This document shows positions 50,431-59,658 of a DNA stretch of 64,000 nucleotides, piece by piece. How positions within the stretch are numbered: the stretch's first letter is position 1; each line of letters opens with the position of its first letter. The notes under the pieces were generated by a model. That model ran no database searches, was not told the origin of the DNA, and saw nothing but the letters and a program-made list of their open reading frames with translations. The position numbers and the translations under genes were made by a program. This stretch comes from Bdellovibrio sp. qaytius (lineage in GTDB: Bacteria > Bdellovibrionota > Bdellovibrionia > Bdellovibrionales > Bdellovibrionaceae): the NCBI GenBank assembly GCA_004011035.1, contig CP025734.1:3122001-3186000 (forward strand). The letters run 5' to 3'.

Positions 50431-53073
50431 ATGTTAAAAAAAATACTTCTGGGTCTTTTCGCTTTTATCTTTCTATCTACAACGGGCGCTTATTTTGTTT
50501 ATCGCTCTGTTAAAGCTTCACTTCCCGAAGTCATCAAACTCGAAGACTACAAGCCACTCTTAGTTTCACAAGTATTCGATCGTAACGGAAAAAAAATCGG
50601 TGAATTTTCAAGGCAGCGCCGTGTGCTTATTCCGTATAAAGATATTCCTGAATTAGTAATTAAATCTTTTATCGCTGCCGAAGATGATACGTTCTTTGAA
50701 CATAAAGGGATTAATCTTCAAGCGTTGCTTCGTGCATTTATCGCAAATATGCGCGCCGGTCGTAATGTGCAAGGCGGATCAACGATTACTCAGCAAGTTG
50801 CTAAGACCTTGATATTACAAACGAATGAAAAAACATTTTCTCGTAAATTGCGTGATATCCTGTTGGCCCTTCAAATGGAAGAAAACTTATCTAAAGGTGA
50901 TATTTTATACCTTTATTTGAATCAAATTTACTTCGGCCAAAGTGCTTACGGCATCGAAATGGCGTCGCAAACTTACTTTAGAAAACCAGCAAAAAATTTA
51001 ACGATTCCTGAAGCTGCGATGTTAGCGGGTTTACCAAAAGCTCCTTCTGATTATTCACCGGTTAAAAATCCGATTCGCGCTAAAGAACGTCAGGTTTATG
51101 TTATTCATCGTTTGCATGAGATTGGATACATCACTAAAGCACAAGCCGATGAGTATGTAAAAACTCCGGTTAAAGTTTATCTTAAAGAAGAGTATGAAAT
51201 TTTAGCTCCGTTTTATTTAGAAACACTTCGCCAATTATTAGTTCAACAGCTGGGTGAAGACGTTATTTTAAATCAAGGTGTTCGCATCACAACGGGTTTA
51301 GATTTGAACAAACAAATCGCAGCTAACGAAGCTGTGGTTCGAGGTTTAAAAGAACTTGATAAACGCCAAGGTTATCGCGGGCCGCTTAAAGTTTTAGAAC
51401 ATGAAACTGAATACGCTGAGTTTTTAGAAAAAGAAAAAAAATCTATTATCACCGATTCAAATCCAGAACGCACAATCATGCCAGATGGAACTTTTGCTGA
51501 AGTCGATATTATTAAAAAAGGTCGCATCATCACTAAAAAGGTCGATGAAAAAGCACCGATTACTAATTTGCCAAGTTATTTAGATGTCGGCAAAAACTAC
51601 GACGCGATCGTGACGAATGTAAATGATGCTGAAGCTTACGTTGAAGTTCAATTACCAGAAGCCAAAGGTATTATCGAACTTGAAAGCATGACTTGGGCGC
51701 GCAAAGTAAATTTCGAACAAAAATCTGAAGGTAACGAAATTAAAAAGCCTTCAACGGCACTTAAAAAAGGTGACGTCATTTATGTTAAAATTCTTGATGA
51801 TAAATTCACTTGGCGCAAAACTCGCGGTAAAAATATTCCAAAACTTGATATCTCTAAACATTTAGCTTTAGAACTTGATCAAGAGCCCTTAGTCGAAGGT
51901 TCGTTACTTTCAATTGATCAACAAACCCAAGATGTTTTAGCGATGGTTGGTGGATATAGTTTCGTGCGCAATGAATACAATCGCGCTTTACAAGCAGCCC
52001 GTCAAACCGGCTCTTCTTTTAAAGCGATCGTGTACGCGGCGGCCTTAGAAAAAGGTTATAATGCTTCAACAAAAATTATTGATGCTCCTTTAGTTTATAA
52101 AGAAAACAGCGGTGGCGAAGAAGGCCAAGGCGACGAAAAAACTTGGAAGCCATCGAATCATGGTAAAGAATTTAGCGGCGAGATCACAATGCGTAATGCC
52201 CTTGTAAAATCGTTGAACATCCCGAGCGTAAAAATTGTTGAAGATATTGGTGTGAATTTCGCAACAGATTTCGCCCAACGCTTAGGTATTTTTTCTAAAT
52301 TAAATCAAGATTACACTTTAGTCTTAGGTTCAAGCTCTGTGACGTTATACGAAATGACAAAAGTATTTTCTCAGCTCGGACGTTTAGGTAAACGCACTCG
52401 CCCGATGATTGTTAGAAAAGTCATCGATACAAAAGGTAAAGTGCTTTTAGAAAATTTATCTTTAGATACACGTTTCGCGAATGAGATGGCACCAATTGAA
52501 GAAAAGTTTGCGCAAAAAAGAAAAGAATTTGAAAGCAAAGATAAAGATGCTGAAAACACTCCCGCATCACCATTTTTCTTTGATGATCCAGATCAGTTGA
52601 TTCGCCCAGAAGTTGCAGCAACCATCACGCAGATGTTACGCGGCACAGTTGAAGACCCTAGCGGTACTGGCGGACGCGCCGCTCAATTAGGACGCGAAGT
52701 TGCGGGGAAAACTGGTACTACAAACGGTTACGTAGATGCTTGGTTTATCGCCTTCACACCACAAATTGCTACCGGCGTTTGGGTGGGATTCGATAAAGAA
52801 CAAACAATCGGTCGTGGAGAAGTGGGTGGAAAATCGGCTCTTCCTATCTGGCTCGATTATATGAAATCTGCACATAAAGATTTACCCCCTATGTCATTTC
52901 CGATACCTGATGGAGTTAAAATCGTGAAAGTCGATGCTGAAAGTGGTAAGTTAGCAAACTCAGCCAGCAGTAGGACAATCATGCAAGCGTACATCGAAGG
53001 CACTGAACCAACGGCAGCTGAAAGTCGTAGCGAAGAAACGACAGACTATTTGAAGAGAGACATAGAAGAATAA
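50431..53073 (+). CDS. mrcA: Class A penicillin-binding protein (PBP1A)
   Basis: 880 residues. N-terminal membrane anchor, GT51 domain with Ala-Ala-Glu84-Asp-Asp-Thr-Phe-Phe-Glu-His-Lys-Gly, then an OB-like insertion (about 370-470), and the transpeptidase with Ser528-Ser-Phe-Lys531, Ser-Leu-Asn and Lys-Thr-Gly-Thr-Thr-Asn-Gly. It polymerises and crosslinks peptidoglycan. Length and the OB-type insert match PBP1A rather than PBP1C. Second GT51 enzyme in the window. Confidence 0.93.
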   Translation: MLKKILLGLFAFIFLSTTGAYFVYRSVKASLPEVIKLEDYKPLLVSQVFDRNGKKIGEFSRQRRVLIPYKDIPELVIKSFIAAEDDTFFEHKGINLQALLRAFIANMRAGRNVQGGSTITQQVAKTLILQTNEKTFSRKLRDILLALQMEENLSKGDILYLYLNQIYFGQSAYGIEMASQTYFRKPAKNLTIPEAAMLAGLPKAPSDYSPVKNPIRAKERQVYVIHRLHEIGYITKAQADEYVKTPVKVYLKEEYEILAPFYLETLRQLLVQQLGEDVILNQGVRITTGLDLNKQIAANEAVVRGLKELDKRQGYRGPLKVLEHETEYAEFLEKEKKSIITDSNPERTIMPDGTFAEVDIIKKGRIITKKVDEKAPITNLPSYLDVGKNYDAIVTNVNDAEAYVEVQLPEAKGIIELESMTWARKVNFEQKSEGNEIKKPSTALKKGDVIYVKILDDKFTWRKTRGKNIPKLDISKHLALELDQEPLVEGSLLSIDQQTQDVLAMVGGYSFVRNEYNRALQAARQTGSSFKAIVYAAALEKGYNASTKIIDAPLVYKENSGGEEGQGDEKTWKPSNHGKEFSGEITMRNALVKSLNIPSVKIVEDIGVNFATDFAQRLGIFSKLNQDYTLVLGSSSVTLYEMTKVFSQLGRLGKRTRPMIVRKVIDTKGKVLLENLSLDTRFANEMAPIEEKFAQKRKEFESKDKDAENTPASPFFFDDPDQLIRPEVAATITQMLRGTVEDPSGTGGRAAQLGREVAGKTGTTNGYVDAWFIAFTPQIATGVWVGFDKEQTIGRGEVGGKSALPIWLDYMKSAHKDLPPMSFPIPDGVKIVKVDAESGKLANSASSRTIMQAYIEGTEPTAAESRSEETTDYLKRDIEE

Positions 53074-53097
53074 GTCTCTCTAACGAGGGACTGCTAA

Positions 53098-55938
53098 ATG
53101 AAAAGTATCCACATTTGGGGTATTAAACAGAACAACTTAAAAAATATTGAAGTTGAAATTCCGTTAGGCCAGATGACTGTTATTTGCGGTCCATCTGGTT
53201 CTGGAAAAAGTTCTTTAGCGTTTGAAACTTTGTTTGCCGAAGGTCAGCGTCGTTTTATCGAGAGTATGTCTAACTACGCTCGCCAATTTTTAAATAAAGC
53301 ACCAAAGCCAGATATCGAAGGCATTAATAATATTCCTCCAGCTATTTCAATTGAACAAAAAAACACAGTTAAGTCTTCGCGTTCAACTGTGGGCACAACT
53401 ACAGAGCTGATTGATTACTTACGTTTATTTTTTGAAAAAATTGGCACACCTTACTGCCCGACTCATCATATTCCGGCGACAAAATTATCAACGACTGAAG
53501 CTTCAGATTTAGTTTTAGAAAAGTTCAAAGATAAACGCGGTTACATCTTAGTTGAAATTCCAGCTGGATCACGTGTGCTTGAAGGTAAAAAGCTTCATTC
53601 ATTACTTTTACAAGATGGTTATCTTCGTATAACTACGTTGAAAGAAAAAAAGGGTAAGAAAAAAGCTGATCCGATGACTTATGAAATGGGTGAAGTCATT
53701 GATATCGGCCAACCGGCAAATATCAAAAAGGGAATCCCTGCAGAAACATTTTATTTAGTTATTGATCGTATGGCTTTTAACGACGAAGAAAAAGGCCGTT
53801 TAACAGATTCAATTACACAAGCCTATGATGTGAGTTTAAAATATTTAACGGGTTCTTTAATTCGCAGAGCTCTAGTAGTTACGAGCGAAGGTGAACAGTT
53901 AAAACTTTCTGAAGAACCCGCTTGTGCAATTTGTGGTTACACTCCACCGCCAATGTCTTCGAAATTATTTTCATTTAATTCACCCATTGGGGCCTGCCCC
54001 ACATGTAAGGGCTTTGGCAACGTGCTTGAGCTTGACGAAGCTAAAGTTATTCCAAATCCTGAACTATCAATTCAAGAAGGTGCACTAAATCCGTTTACGA
54101 TGCCTTCGGCCGAACAAGACAAAAAATCTCTTTTTGCATTCTGTAAAAAAAATAAAATCGATTTGAAAACGCCATGGAAAGATTTACCCAAGGCCGAGCG
54201 CGATTTAATTTGGAACGGCAATAAAGATTTTTTTGGTGTTGTTGGGTTATTTGAATACTTAGATCAAATTAAATACAAAATGCACGTCCGTGTTTTCATT
54301 TCACGTTACCGCTCAGGTCGCAAATGCCCAGATTGCCATGGTTCACGTTTACGCAAAGAAGTTCACCACATTTTGGTGCAACAAAAATCTATCACTGAAT
54401 TAAGTGCTTATACCATTGAAGAACTTGAACAGTTTTTTAAAACGACTAAATTAACTAAACACCAACAAGAAGTTGCTGGCGAAGTGTTAAAACAAATTAG
54501 TTCACGCTTGAATTTTCTAATGCGCGTGGGAGTTAATTATTTAACGATTGATCGTGAAACCAGAACATTATCTGGTGGCGAATACCAACGTTTAATTTTA
54601 GCTAATCAGCTAGGTTCAGGGTTATCACAAACGCTTTATGTCTTAGATGAACCCACAGTGGGCTTACATCCACGTGATAATGATCGTCTTATTTCAATTT
54701 TAAAAGATTTAAAAGAACTTGGTAACACTTTGGTTATTGTTGAACATGATCATGATGTTATTCGCAGCGCTGAAAACATTATTGAAATGGGCCCAGGCTC
54801 TGGTTACTTGGGTGGCCAAGTCGTTTATTCTGGCAATACAGAAAACTTTTTTAAAGCTCCGCAGTCGAATACAGCAAGTTATTTATTGCCGAGTAAAGAA
54901 AAATCAAAACGCACAGTTCGCCCGGTCGAATTAACCAATTATAAATATAAATTAGAGCTACAAGGTTGTAGCGGGCACAATTTAAAAGATGTTGATGTAA
55001 GCATTCCACTGAATCGATTAGTTACAGTTACTGGAGTCAGTGGTTCTGGAAAATCAACGTTAATTACTAAAACGCTTTATCCCGCATTGGCCCGCAAACT
55101 TGAATTAGAATTTTTACCTGCGCAACCTTTTGAAAAAATCACGGGTTATGAAACGATTAAAAATGTTTTACTCGTTGATCAGTCTCCGATTGGTAAATCA
55201 GCTCGAAGTTCGCCAATTACTTATTTAAAGGCTTTTGATTCTATTCGTAACGTACTTGCAGCAACTCCTGAATCTGTTTCACGTGGTTATACTCCGGGAA
55301 CATTCAGTTTAAATGTCGATGGTGGGCGTTGTCCGGCTTGCCGAGGCACAGGTTACGAAGAAATCGATATGCAGTTTATGGATAACGTGATTATCCCTTG
55401 CGATGTTTGTGATAGCAAAAAATATCGCCCTGAAATTTTAGAAATTACTTTTCAAGGTAAAAACGTTCACGAGATTCTTTCAATGACTGTGCAAGAAGCG
55501 ATGAACTTTTTTGTCGCTCATCCACATATTCGTAAACCTCTTTCGGTTTTAAAAGAAGTGGGTCTTGATTATTTAACTTTGGGTCAACCGGCTAACTCAT
55601 TAAGCGGTGGTGAATCTCAACGTTTAAAAATTGCCAAAGAGCTCTCACAAGTTTCACAAAAATCGACTCTTTATATTTTAGATGAACCAACAACAGGTTT
55701 ACACTTTAAAGAGATCGAACTCTTAATGAAAGTGCTTCATAAACTGATCGAAGCTGGTGGATCTGTGATCGTTGTTGAGCATAATCTAGATGTGATTAGA
55801 AATGCAGATTACGTCATCGATATGGGCCCAGATGCTGGTAAAATGGGTGGTCAAGTCGTTGTTGCTGGTACTCCAGAAGACGTTATGGCCAATAAGAAAA
55901 GTTTAACTGGCCAATATCTAAAATCTTATTTACGCTAA
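53098..55938 (+). CDS. uvrA: UvrA-family excision nuclease ATPase, divergent
   Basis: 946 residues, full UvrA length. Walker A1 Gly-Pro-Ser-Gly-Ser-Gly-Lys-Ser-Ser (31-39), the UvrB-binding region (about 125-250) and both Cys-x-x-Cys zinc modules (Cys-Ala-Ile-Cys/Cys-Pro-Thr-Cys; Cys-Pro-Ala-Cys/Cys-Asp-Val-Cys) are present. Both ABC signatures deviate: Leu-Ser-Gly-Gly-Glu-Tyr-Gln-Arg and Leu-Ser-Gly-Gly-Glu-Ser-Gln-Arg where canonical UvrA has Ala. It should bind damaged DNA with UvrB. It may be an extra paralog beside a standard uvrA elsewhere. Confidence 0.88.
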   Translation: MKSIHIWGIKQNNLKNIEVEIPLGQMTVICGPSGSGKSSLAFETLFAEGQRRFIESMSNYARQFLNKAPKPDIEGINNIPPAISIEQKNTVKSSRSTVGTTTELIDYLRLFFEKIGTPYCPTHHIPATKLSTTEASDLVLEKFKDKRGYILVEIPAGSRVLEGKKLHSLLLQDGYLRITTLKEKKGKKKADPMTYEMGEVIDIGQPANIKKGIPAETFYLVIDRMAFNDEEKGRLTDSITQAYDVSLKYLTGSLIRRALVVTSEGEQLKLSEEPACAICGYTPPPMSSKLFSFNSPIGACPTCKGFGNVLELDEAKVIPNPELSIQEGALNPFTMPSAEQDKKSLFAFCKKNKIDLKTPWKDLPKAERDLIWNGNKDFFGVVGLFEYLDQIKYKMHVRVFISRYRSGRKCPDCHGSRLRKEVHHILVQQKSITELSAYTIEELEQFFKTTKLTKHQQEVAGEVLKQISSRLNFLMRVGVNYLTIDRETRTLSGGEYQRLILANQLGSGLSQTLYVLDEPTVGLHPRDNDRLISILKDLKELGNTLVIVEHDHDVIRSAENIIEMGPGSGYLGGQVVYSGNTENFFKAPQSNTASYLLPSKEKSKRTVRPVELTNYKYKLELQGCSGHNLKDVDVSIPLNRLVTVTGVSGSGKSTLITKTLYPALARKLELEFLPAQPFEKITGYETIKNVLLVDQSPIGKSARSSPITYLKAFDSIRNVLAATPESVSRGYTPGTFSLNVDGGRCPACRGTGYEEIDMQFMDNVIIPCDVCDSKKYRPEILEITFQGKNVHEILSMTVQEAMNFFVAHPHIRKPLSVLKEVGLDYLTLGQPANSLSGGESQRLKIAKELSQVSQKSTLYILDEPTTGLHFKEIELLMKVLHKLIEAGGSVIVVEHNLDVIRNADYVIDMGPDAGKMGGQVVVAGTPEDVMANKKSLTGQYLKSYLR

Positions 55939-55972
55939 GGTGGGCTTCACGCCCATGGAGTGATTAACAGCA

Positions 55973-57691
55973 ATGTCGTCTGATATTCGTTATATTTGGT
56001 CTAAATTACTTAAGTATAAATCAACCCTGATCATCGTTGGTCTTACGGGAGTGATTTATGCAGCCTCGAAGGCATTCATCTCTCATTATGTAAAAAGTTT
56101 GATGGATTCTGCAGCTATGCCGCAAAATCTTGAATCTTTAATCGTTATGGGTGTTGGATTAGCCTTTGTTATTTCGATTTCACGCTATTTTCATATTTAT
56201 TTAATGAATGTGGTCAGCGAAAAAGTAACTCAAGACATTCGCCAACAGCTTCAACAAAAATTTTTACGTTTAAATTTAAAATTTCATAACACTTACGCTT
56301 CAGGCTCGGGTGGTTTATTAAGCCGTACTTTTAACGATGTTAAAATCGTGCAAGATGGTTTACGTTTATTTGCCGATATTTTTACGGCACCGTTAATGTT
56401 CGTTGCAGTTGTATTCAATTTATTTTATTTCGATTCTACGTTAGCTGTTTCGATTTTGGTGATTACACCGGTGATTTTATTCGCTTTACGCCAATTATCT
56501 CGAACAATTAAGAAATACTCAGTGTTCGGTGTTGAGCAACTCGAGCGTATTACTTCGACCATCAAAGAATCTTTAGATGGTGTTAGAACTATTCAAGCTT
56601 TTAACTTAGAAGGCTTTTTTAAAAATAGATTAGTTGGTCAAGGTGATCGCTTTATCGAAATGCGCCGTAAAGTTCATGGCCGCGTAGAACTTATTGGCCC
56701 TATTAATGAATTTGTCGCGACTTTGATTTTAGTCGCTATCGTTTATTACTTCTCATCACGCATAGCCACAGGTAAATCTTCATTTGGTGTTTTAATGGCT
56801 TATCTTACGACAATCATGCAAGCCAATGAACCCATTAAAAAGTTTCAAGAAGCTATCGTGCGACTTCAAGAAAGCCGTGTTTGTGCTGATCGTATTGAAA
56901 AAATGCTGAACGAAGATAGCGAAGTTCCTGAATCTGGAAAACATATTCATTTTCCGAAAGATTGGACTTCGATCGAATATAAAAATATTGATTTCACTTA
57001 TGATGAATCGCCATTGATTCAGAATTTTAATTTAGTGATTAAAAAAGGCCAAACAGTGGCCTTCGTTGGCGAAAGCGGCAGCGGTAAAACGACCTTAGCT
57101 AACTTACTGGCCCGCTTCTATGATGCCCAGAATGGTGAAATCACTATCGGCGGCATTAACACGCGCGATATTCAGTTACATGATTTAAGACGCAATATCG
57201 GTTTAGTTTCTCAAGAGGTGTTTTTATTCTCTGATACAATTGGAACAAATATCACAGCTGGCGAACCAGCGATTGATAATCCTGAAAGAGTCATCGCTGC
57301 CGCTAAAGCAGCGCATGCTTTTGATTTTATTAATAAAAATCCTGAACACTTTAATGCTATGGTTGGCGAACGCGGTGGCAACTTTTCTGGTGGCGAAAAA
57401 CAACGTTTAGCTATTGCGCGCGCTCTTTATAAAGATGCTCCTATTTTAATTTTAGATGAAGCGACGAGCGCTCTTGATTCAGTTAGCGAAGAACAAGTTC
57501 AACGCGGATTAAATGAATTAATGCAAGGTCGTACAACTTTGGTGATCGCGCATCGTCTATCTACTATACAAAACGCTGACTTAATTTTAGTCATGAAGCG
57601 TGGTCAGATTGTCGAAAAAGGTATACACAAAGATCTTTTAGAAAAAAATGGCGAGTACGCTCGACTTTATTACACACAAAATAAAGCGTAA
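55973..57691 (+). CDS. MsbA-like ABC exporter
   Basis: 572 residues. Six-helix ABC exporter domain (about 1-310) fused to an ATPase with Gly-Glu-Ser-Gly-Ser-Gly-Lys-Thr-Thr, Phe-Ser-Gly-Gly-Glu-Lys-Gln-Arg and Ile-Leu-Asp-Glu-Ala-Thr-Ser-Ala-Leu-Asp. This half-transporter layout is that of MsbA, the lipid A flippase, and of multidrug exporters. No lipid A genes lie next to it, so the substrate is open. It follows the uvrA-like gene after 34 bases. Confidence 0.88.
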   Translation: MSSDIRYIWSKLLKYKSTLIIVGLTGVIYAASKAFISHYVKSLMDSAAMPQNLESLIVMGVGLAFVISISRYFHIYLMNVVSEKVTQDIRQQLQQKFLRLNLKFHNTYASGSGGLLSRTFNDVKIVQDGLRLFADIFTAPLMFVAVVFNLFYFDSTLAVSILVITPVILFALRQLSRTIKKYSVFGVEQLERITSTIKESLDGVRTIQAFNLEGFFKNRLVGQGDRFIEMRRKVHGRVELIGPINEFVATLILVAIVYYFSSRIATGKSSFGVLMAYLTTIMQANEPIKKFQEAIVRLQESRVCADRIEKMLNEDSEVPESGKHIHFPKDWTSIEYKNIDFTYDESPLIQNFNLVIKKGQTVAFVGESGSGKTTLANLLARFYDAQNGEITIGGINTRDIQLHDLRRNIGLVSQEVFLFSDTIGTNITAGEPAIDNPERVIAAAKAAHAFDFINKNPEHFNAMVGERGGNFSGGEKQRLAIARALYKDAPILILDEATSALDSVSEEQVQRGLNELMQGRTTLVIAHRLSTIQNADLILVMKRGQIVEKGIHKDLLEKNGEYARLYYTQNKA

Positions 57692-57705
57692 CCATTTCAA
57701 AATGC

Positions 57706-57719
57706 TAGACCTAGGTCTA
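57706..57719. repeat. 14-base perfect palindrome upstream of the sigma-54 activator
   Basis: TAGACCTAGGTCTA is a perfect palindrome, 100 bases before the activator ATG. It could be a protein-binding site, such as for autoregulation. No clear -35/-10 pair was found between it and the gene. Confidence 0.4.
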
Positions 57720-57821
57720 AGTTCGTCAAAAGTTTAAACAAAATCCCAGTTGAACTATCAAGTCTGTCTACAAAGTTGACGATAAATAATTGTACAAAAA
57801 AAGACAACAAAGAGGTGTCGT

Positions 57822-59375
57822 ATGATTAATTGGAATGAATTCGAACATATACATGTAATTAAAAAATTAAAACATGTTCTTCAAGCTTGGTGGAATGTAG
57901 ATACAGTTTTCACTGACGAGCGTGGACAAATCAAAGGCTTAGACGAAAAATTAACTTTCGCTAATCCGGCTGTGAATTATTTAATTCACAAAGATACGAC
58001 TCAAAACAGCTTAGCTGAATTAGTGTCACAATCTATTAATGACTTACGCCAATCAAACAACCCTTTTGCTTTCAAAAAATGGGATGCAGCAGGTTTTGAT
58101 GTGTGTATATTTCCGATCGTGATCGAAAATGATTTCGTCGGTACAGTTGTGGCGATGGGATTTTTCAAAGAAGAAAACACAGCACACAGAATTTCTGAAA
58201 TTCGTGATCGTTTAGCCGCTTACGGTTGCACAAACGAATTAATTGAAAAGTCTTTATCTAAGTTTCAGTATTTAGATGAAGCTAATCGCAATCACTTTAC
58301 TGAATTAGTTGAGCTGGTAGCCCAAGAGATCGTAACCTTGCACGTTGAGATCGCTTCACGCGAATCAAAAATCAGCCAATTAAATTCTGAATTAGGTAAC
58401 CGTTTTAAATACGATAACATGATCGGCAAATCTAAACCAATGCAATCGTTATACGCCCTACTTGATAAAATCAAATTTGCTGATTCAACAGTAATGATCC
58501 AAGGGGATAACGGTACTGGTAAAGAATTGATTGCTAAATCAATCCACTACAATTCTCACCGCAAAGGTAACAACTTTGTTATTCAGAACTGCTCGGCGTT
58601 CAATGATAACTTATTAGAATCAGAATTATTCGGTCACGTTAAAGGATCGTTCACTGGCGCTTTAAAAGACAAAAAAGGTCTTTTTGAAATCGCCGATAAA
58701 GGAACTTTCTTCTTAGATGAGATCGGTGATACTTCACCACAAATGCAAGTTAAGTTACTTCGCGTATTACAAGAAGGAACTTTCACTCCGGTGGGTTCTA
58801 CTGAAATGAGAAAAGTTGATGTACGTATCGTTGCCGCTACGAACAAAAACTTACGTGAAATGGTTGAACAAGGGACGTTTCGTGAAGACTTGTACTACCG
58901 TTTAAATGTAATCAATATCCGCGTTCCACCATTACGTGAACGTAAAGAAGATATTCCTGTATTAGTAGATTTTTTCTTAGGTAAAGTCGCAGAACAATCT
59001 GGCAAACCTAAAAAGCAATTAATGGGTCGTGCCGTTGAAAAACTATATGACTATGCTTGGCCAGGTAATGTGCGTGAGTTACAAAATGAAATCGAAAGAT
59101 TATGCGTTTTAGCTGGCGACGAAGTTAAAGTAGGTCATGAAATTTTATCTCCGAAAATCTTAGAAATTGGCGAAAAGGCCAAGGTACAAGGTTCTCGTTT
59201 ACAAGGTAAACTAAAAGATGCTTTAGAAGATCTAGAGCGCGAAATGATCAAAGAAGGCTTACGCCGCACAGGTTGGAATAAGTCTAAATTAGCTAAAGAG
59301 CTTGGTATTTCACGTGCTGGTCTAATCATGAAAGTTGAAAAATACGGTCTTGATAAACGCAAACTAGCGCGCTAG
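57822..59375 (+). CDS. Sigma-54-dependent transcription activator (NtrC family, no receiver)
   Basis: 517 residues. Residues of about 1-180 are a GAF/PocR-like sensor, not a receiver. The AAA+ domain has Walker A Gly228-Asp-Asn-Gly-Thr-Gly-Lys-Glu, the sigma-54 contact loop Gly-Ser-Phe-Thr-Gly-Ala (275-280; Ser for the commoner Ala) and Walker B Phe-Phe-Leu-Asp-Glu-Ile-Gly-Asp. A Fis-type helix-turn-helix ends the protein (Asn-Lys-Ser-Lys-Leu-Ala-Lys-Glu-Leu-Gly-Ile-Ser). Signal input is likely a small ligand. Sigma-54-like sites at 22865, 48655 and 59578 are plausible targets. Confidence 0.93.
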   Translation: MINWNEFEHIHVIKKLKHVLQAWWNVDTVFTDERGQIKGLDEKLTFANPAVNYLIHKDTTQNSLAELVSQSINDLRQSNNPFAFKKWDAAGFDVCIFPIVIENDFVGTVVAMGFFKEENTAHRISEIRDRLAAYGCTNELIEKSLSKFQYLDEANRNHFTELVELVAQEIVTLHVEIASRESKISQLNSELGNRFKYDNMIGKSKPMQSLYALLDKIKFADSTVMIQGDNGTGKELIAKSIHYNSHRKGNNFVIQNCSAFNDNLLESELFGHVKGSFTGALKDKKGLFEIADKGTFFLDEIGDTSPQMQVKLLRVLQEGTFTPVGSTEMRKVDVRIVAATNKNLREMVEQGTFREDLYYRLNVINIRVPPLRERKEDIPVLVDFFLGKVAEQSGKPKKQLMGRAVEKLYDYAWPGNVRELQNEIERLCVLAGDEVKVGHEILSPKILEIGEKAKVQGSRLQGKLKDALEDLEREMIKEGLRRTGWNKSKLAKELGISRAGLIMKVEKYGLDKRKLAR

Positions 59376-59425
59376 CCATTGGCTAGACGCACGTTAGTTA
59401 TCTGCACACATTAAGAAATAAATTC

Positions 59426-59457
59426 AGCCTGAGGCTTAAAAACCTCAGGCTTTTTTT
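59426..59457 (+). terminator. Intrinsic terminator after the sigma-54 activator
   Basis: AGCCTGAGG and CCTCAGGCT form a perfect 9-bp stem with an 8-base loop, followed by a run of T. A smaller CTAGCC-att-GGCTAG stem lies at the stop codon (59372-59386). Confidence 0.92.
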
Positions 59458-59524
59458 CGTCTAAAGTTTTGTCACATCCTTTTTTCACTGCCATTTTCTC
59501 CTCTGAAAACAGGCATTTATATCT

Positions 59525-59538
59525 AGAGCATTGGCTCT
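59525..59538 (+). other. Short hairpin with ATTG loop
   Basis: AGAGC and GCTCT pair around ATTG in the spacer after the activator terminator. It resembles the stop-codon stems at 34626 and 59372, which share CATTGG. Confidence 0.35.
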
Positions 59539-59577
59539 CTCACTACAAAATAGTCAGCAAGACTAGTAGAACAAAAA

Positions 59578-59598
59578 TAGGCACAAGTCTTGTATTAA
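59578..59598 (+). promoter_or_regulatory. Candidate sigma-54-like promoter before the activator companion
   Basis: GGCAC (59580-59584), five bases, then TTGTATTAA. Same string as at 22865. It lies after the activator terminator and gives a leader of about 55 bases to the ATG at 59659. The -12 GC is GT here. Confidence 0.5.
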
Positions 59599-59658
59599 TC
59601 TTTCTCAGACGCTTTGAAAAAAGCTGGGGAATAAAAGAAAGACCGTGGGGAAAAAGGT

